This document shows, piece by piece, positions 59,821 to 64,000 of a DNA stretch of 64,000 bases. The first letter of the stretch is position 1. The number at the start of each line of letters is the position of its first letter. The DNA is from Halicephalobus mephisto (Eukaryota > Nematoda > Chromadorea > Rhabditida > Panagrolaimidae), in the NCBI GenBank assembly GCA_009193035.1, contig SWDT01000224.1:186001-250000 (forward strand). Reading direction: 5' to 3'. Under the pieces are notes generated by a model. The model had not been told where the DNA came from. It did no database searches and worked only from the letters and a program-made list of their open reading frames with translations. Position numbers and translations under genes: made by a program.

Positions 59821-59932
59821 GGATAGTATCCGAAAATGGGGATCTTCAGACACTATCCCAGATAGGTGTTTCCGGTAAAAACCTGGATAGTGCCCGGGAA
59901 ATTCAAATGTCTGAGTCCCTCAGACACTATCC
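59821..59932. repeat. Hairpin repeat, two units between convergent genes
   Basis: Units 59821-59859 and 59885-59932 each begin GGATAGT and end GACACTATCC. They sit between the 3' ends of the SRA-like receptor (plus) and glutaminase (minus), with stop codons 240 bp apart. Confidence 0.75.
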
Positions 59933-59965
59933 AAAATCGTTAATGGAGATGGTTTTTGAATCCAT

Positions 59966-62370
59966 TTAAGAGGAAAGATCGGATTTCGGTTCTTCTCCGA
60001 TGGTGAATGAAATTTTGCTATCCTTTCTTTCTGGCTCGAGGGAAGGTGGGCCTTTGGCGATTTCGTCTTCGCTCTCGTCGCTGCTGCTGCTCTCCGAGGT
60101 GCTGATGGAGACGTACTGAGGCAAGTGTCCTGCGGAAACACTGGTTTTCGTAAATAACGGTTTCTCGGATTCTTCTGGAATTCCTGAATGGATTCCGGAA
60201 TCACGACTTTCAGACAGACTCATGGCCCTATCCAACAAGGTAGCTATGTGGTCGAATCCGAAGGAAACTGCGTCGTCATAAGGGGTTCTGTTCCATCTGT
60301 CCCGCGGATCTACTTTGACTCTGGCAATATTCACCAGGAATTTGACCGTCTCAGCATGGCCCTCGGCAGCAGCCAAATGCAATGCTGTTCGTCTGTCGTA
60401 ATCTGCCATCTCGAGGTCGCTTCCTTGCATGTAGATTCTTCTTATCGTATTCAAATCACCAGCTTTAGCCGCAAACAGAAGCGAAACAACTTGATCTTTC
60501 TCGAGTTCGCCGTGTCGTTTCCGAGGATCGAATTTACTGGATTCCGTATGAGCAAGCGAATCGTAGTTGTGGAAGTTGAACTTCGAAATGAGCTCTTTGC
60601 AAAACTCAACTCCTCGGCATGTGTTTCCGAGTTTGTCCAACGGAGGGGACCAAAGGCAAATTCCCATGAGGTTCGGAATGACGCAAATCATCGCCCCTGA
60701 GACCCCCGATTTCGCCGGGAGACCGACATGGAAACTAAATTGTCCGCTATAATCGTACATTCCTGGAAATCATATTTCTCGAAGTTGAGATTATAATTAA
60801 TCTTTAGATACTGTAATTAAAACTCACCACAACTGTACATCAAACTCAAAACGTCCCTGCAGGGCCTGGATTGGATGCATCTCTCCTCCGTCAGAGGACA
60901 GACTCCCCCGTTGGCCAGAGTTGCTGCCATTACTGACAAACTTTCGCAATTGACCTCGAGGGAACACAGTTGGAAATAGAAATCCAGGGCATCTGTCATC
61001 GAAGTCATCTCATTCGGGAAGCAGCCGTTTTCTTTCATGTAATAGGCCAAGGCATAATTACGGTCAGCAGTCAACCGTTCTGAGAGAAACACCGCATTAT
61101 TGAATCCTACGTAATCTCCTCCGGCGATTTTTCGATATTCATGGAGCATCTAGAATCGGGATTACTGTAATTACAAAATGATTACGGTAACTCACGTAGT
61201 CGAACCTGTCAGCCATGTTCAGTTTGTTCTTGATCAACGAAGACACTATTATAGCCCCGGAGTTCACCATGGGGTTATGAGGACGGTCTGAAGTCATCTA
61301 AGGTTACAGTACCCACGGTGGAAATCCTTACTTTTACTATCCAAGCAGATCTCGTTGAACAACCGACCACTGGGCTCCTGTCCGACGTATGTATGGACCA
61401 CATCGGCCCCGAGGTCAGAAGCGACTATAGCGTAGTTGAAAGCCTTGGAGACACTCTGGACACAGAAGGGGATCTTGGTGTCACCGAAACTGACTCGTTG
61501 TCCATCAACAGTGCAGATAGAAACACCCCAGCTCTCTGGATTCTGTCGAGTTAGTTGGGGGATATAAGTGGCTACTTTTCCGTCCTTGATCATTTTGCAC
61601 TGAAAATACAACGTTTTATAGTCATTCTTGTTTTTACAACACTGATCACAAACTTGAATAGTGTCTGGAAACTTTGAATTTTAGGCACTATTTAATAGTT
61701 CCGAAGAGAAATCAGAATAGTGTTTGAAAAACTTAAATACTATTCAAAAAACAGAAAACTAAGTGATTCTTTAAAAATCAAAATATTAAAATTTTTTATT
61801 TTGAAGTTTTTTGGAAATTATTCTAATTTTGTATTGGAAGTTTGAAAATGAACCTACATGGTGATAAATGCTCTTAATGAGGGTGCAGAATTGTTGCCAA
61901 GAGGGGATGATCAAGTCGTTCTGTAAGGTCCTTGAGATGAGAGTCAGGGACTCGTTGATGCAGAGCTTGAAATCATCTTTGGACAGTTTCCAGTGCTTCG
62001 GATCCCTGGCTTCGTTGGACACCTCCTCCTTGATCTGCTCGATCTTCCAGATCTTCTCCATCATCGGCTTCAACCTCGGGTCGGAGTCTTGAAGTCCATA
62101 GCTCTTCAGGACCGTCAGGAGTTTCCCGATGGACGCTTCGTTTTTGTTCGGGATTTTGAACAACTCAAAAATCAAATCCTCCGGAGTCTTCTGATCCCTC
62201 GTGAATGCATTGGATAACCCATCTACTGTCGTTTGAAGGATATTATACATCGAACTCTTCCGATTCAGAATCTGTCGATATTGCTCGACTAAGAAAATTT
62301 ACAATTTTGTACGCCAATTAAGCCGTAAAGGAGACTTACCTGTCGCTTGAGAGTGAACTGGTTTCATCAT
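59966..62370 (-). CDS. Glutaminase (GLS-type) with ankyrin repeats
   Basis: Seven exons (62370-62341, about 62292-61862, about 61602-61337, about 61297-61196, 61149-60829, 60760-59966), about 640 residues. A helical N-terminal region ([20 protein letters not shown]) leads into the glutaminase beta-lactamase-like fold. Catalytic elements are intact: [10 protein letters not shown] (Ser-x-x-Lys), [20 protein letters not shown] and [20 protein letters not shown]. The C-terminal part carries ankyrin repeats ([21 protein letters not shown], then [18 protein letters not shown]) and an acidic Ser-rich tail. It hydrolyses glutamine to glutamate and ammonia. The start follows GTTTTAG directly, probably a spliced-leader site. 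With this start there is no mitochondrial presequence, unlike vertebrate GLS/GLS2, so a cytosolic form or a missing upstream exon is possible. Confidence 0.92.
61655..61745. repeat. Diverged hairpin repeats in a glutaminase intron
   Basis: Two units with ends GAATAGTGTCT/GGCACTATT and GAATAGTGTTT/ATACTATTC, separated by TTCCGAAGAGAAATCA. They are the most diverged members of the GGATAGTG family and lie inside the third intron region of glutaminase. Confidence 0.6.
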
Positions 62371-63213
62371 CTAAAACCTCCGTGATTTAGTTTTTTCGAA
62401 AATAACTATCGTATTTTTCCTCTTTTATAGGAATCAGAAACTACGGATGAACCGCCCTCAAAAGTAACGATCTGTTTTACTCAATTCTGCCAGTCGTTAT
62501 CAGAGCGCTTTGATCGTCGCGACCAGACTCCTCACAACGTCATAAAAGGAAGTCTGAAATTCGATGCCAAACAGGGTTTTGACGAATCGCGAAACGAAAT
62601 AAAAACTCAAAAGGGATCTTAATATCGGTTTTTGAATTTTAACAATAAAATTGAAAACAAAAACGATCCAAAATTGAGAAATTCCGAAAGATAAACCCCG
62701 TTTTTTCAATCATAATTCATAAAAGTTCTAATAACAGTTAGTTCAACATTGTTGTTCTCAGATAATTCACGTTTTTATGAATCATTTTCGTTTTTATAAG
62801 GTGTTCCGCAAAAATTCGATTTTTGAACCGCTGTAACTTGATGAATACTGAACAGATTTCCATAATTCTTTTTCCTTATATTTCAATGAACTTATTGTTT
62901 CATTTGATATCAGAAAATTAGACAATTTAAGAAGATTTTTAATGAAAATTCAACATTATGAAGATTTCCTTGTATGTTGTGAAATTAACTTTCAATTCTT
63001 GGCGTTCTGTTCCAAAACTCACTCGCGTTTAGGAGTATGCCTAAAGGTTTTTCTCCTTTTTAAAAAAATTACTTTTTGGGATATTTTAATTATAAAAAAC
63101 TCGTAAAACTACCTAGGCCAGCTAAACATTTAAGAATTAATTTACTACTCATTACATTAAAGTGATGTCAAATTCAGAATTTTGAGGTCACGTTTTGTAA
63201 TAAAAACAAAGTT
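62371..63213. other. Intergenic region right of glutaminase
   Basis: About 840 bp, AT-rich, with no coding sequence that I can support. The glutaminase promoter should lie at its left end. Confidence 0.4.
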
Positions 63214-63540
63214 TTAATTTTCAACGTTATTTGGATTACATGTGGAGGACTCCAAAGATGCAATGAATTTTACGGGAAATGATCCTGAAGTGCCGATGTC
63301 CACTTTCAAGAAGTACATCTTGGTAGACCGTAATTTGGCTATCTTTCGGATATTATGAAATTTCTTCAGTTCAAGAGAATGATTAAGTGGCTGACTATTA
63401 CCATTAACAACCTGCAAAAAGGTAATTCAAATATGAAAAGGATTAAAACCTACCACAAGAAGAGTGTCAACTTCCAAATAGTAAATTTTAACTAATCTTG
63501 GTTCATATTTCTTCAATTTTTTCCCGGATTCTTTTATCAA
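63214..63540 (-). CDS. Hypothetical two-exon open frame
   Basis: Two frames join across a short intron (about 63415-63456): an upstream exon reading KKYEPRLVKIYYLEVDTLLV and a last exon (63414-63214) with NHSLELKKFHNIRKIAKLR and GSFPVKFIASLESSTCNP. The join is in phase with good GT-AG borders, which favours a real gene, but I see no start exon and no known domain. A small secreted protein is conceivable; this is a guess. Confidence 0.35.
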
Positions 63541-63794
63541 AATATTTCTTCAAAATTTTTATCAATTACGGTCATTTTTCTAAAAAAAACAAAGACGACG
63601 TTTACTTTCTTCTCTATCTTCTGGACTTTTTACACAGCTCAATAAATTTTTACTTTTATCCAAAAAACCAAACCCACTTTTGATTTAGATATCCCTACTT
63701 TATTTTCAAATTTATTGTAATATGGATTACGTATTTTTATTTTTTCTTCAACAATAATGTCTTTTTAATAAATATAACGTAATAGTACAAATAA

Positions 63795-64000
63795 CTATTG
63801 TTTGCTATATTTTTTAGCTTCCAAAACATCGAAATAAGGGTACTTGCTATGTTTAAATCTGTATTTCATCACAAACAACCTCACATGTGGTCCGATTTCA
63901 CTAAGTTTCTTTATGTCTTCTGAATCCAGCTCAAAGTCGAAGATGTCGATGTTCTCCCTGACTCGCGTTGGATTCCCACTCTTTGGAATGGCAGAAATCC
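63795..64000 (-). CDS. Aldo-keto reductase, C-terminal part, cut by the window edge
   Basis: The last 68 codons before TAG (63795-63797) read ISAIPKSGNPTRVRENIDIF, then DFELDSEDIKKLSEI and a C-terminal PYFDVLEAKK. IPKS-x-[NT]-P-x-R-[IV]-x-EN-x-x-[IV]-FDFEL is the NADP-binding signature near the end of the aldo-keto reductase barrel. The catalytic Tyr/His part must lie beyond the right edge. The family reduces aldehydes and ketones with NADPH. The frame has no Met within the window. Confidence 0.88.
   Translation of the reverse strand, partial: ISAIPKSGNPTRVRENIDIFDFELDSEDIKKLSEIGPHVRLFVMKYRFKHSKYPYFDVLEAKKYSKQ

Noticed and set aside
1..64000. CRISPR arrays, prophage, bacterial operons or insertion sequences
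   Set aside because: No spacer-repeat arrays, ribosome-binding-site operons, transposase or integrase motifs; the gene structure is animal throughout.

Overview
The window looks like nuclear DNA from a rhabditid-type nematode. The evidence is gene content: two nematode-type 7TM chemoreceptors, a Patched-related (PTR) protein, an EGF/DEG-ENaC (EGAS-like) channel and an ING-3 gene directly downstream of NDUFB8. Gene architecture agrees: most introns are about 40-60 bp with TTTCAG acceptors, several start codons sit just after an unpaired TTTCAG (likely spliced-leader sites), and same-strand genes are tightly packed. I cannot name the genus. All exon joins below were read by eye from frame and splice signals; there is no transcript evidence.

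Layout. 0.9-6.6 kb (minus): RRP12 (ribosome biogenesis) followed 86 bp later by a Myb/SANT-like gene, an operon-like pair. 7.1-9.2 kb (plus): a LET-99/DEPDC1-type DEP protein, 3' to 3' with a Cys-rich single-pass membrane protein (9.3-10.8 kb). 12.4-13.8 kb (plus): an FRS2-like PTB adaptor. 14-31 kb is almost entirely minus strand: CHMP2A/VPS-2 (ESCRT-III), an EGAS-like channel, a chemoreceptor, sulfide:quinone oxidoreductase, SMG-8 (nonsense-mediated decay), an unrecognised basic nuclear protein and a decayed PP1 phosphatase copy. 31.6-34.4 kb (plus): a divergent Nemo-like kinase and a short SUN-domain protein. 34.7-38.0 kb (minus): a PTR sterol-sensing protein. 39.7-40.8 kb (plus): TOM40 with an apparent one-base frameshift. 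42.0-48.9 kb (plus): an SPSB/Gustavus SPRY-SOCS gene with alternative 5' exons and kb-scale introns. 50.1-54.5 kb (plus): mitochondrial ribosomal protein mL41, complex I NDUFB8 and ING-3. 55.6-56.6 kb: DNAJB-type Hsp40 with heat-shock elements upstream. 57.8-59.7 kb: an SRA/SRAB-like receptor with a 128-bp minisatellite in an intron. 60.0-62.4 kb (minus): glutaminase with ankyrin repeats. The right edge cuts an aldo-keto reductase.

Most genes are conserved housekeeping or signalling genes with no single shared pathway. Four encode mitochondrial proteins (SQOR, TOM40, mL41, NDUFB8), and glutaminase is mitochondrial in many animals. The most unusual items are a 51-bp segment of the EGAS-like gene that reads either as EGF coding with an in-frame stop or as a phase-0 intron, the TOM40 frameshift, the PP1 relic, the NLK-like kinase with altered activation segment, a dispersed hairpin repeat family with GGATAGTG/CACTATCC ends, and the alternative promoters of the SPSB gene.
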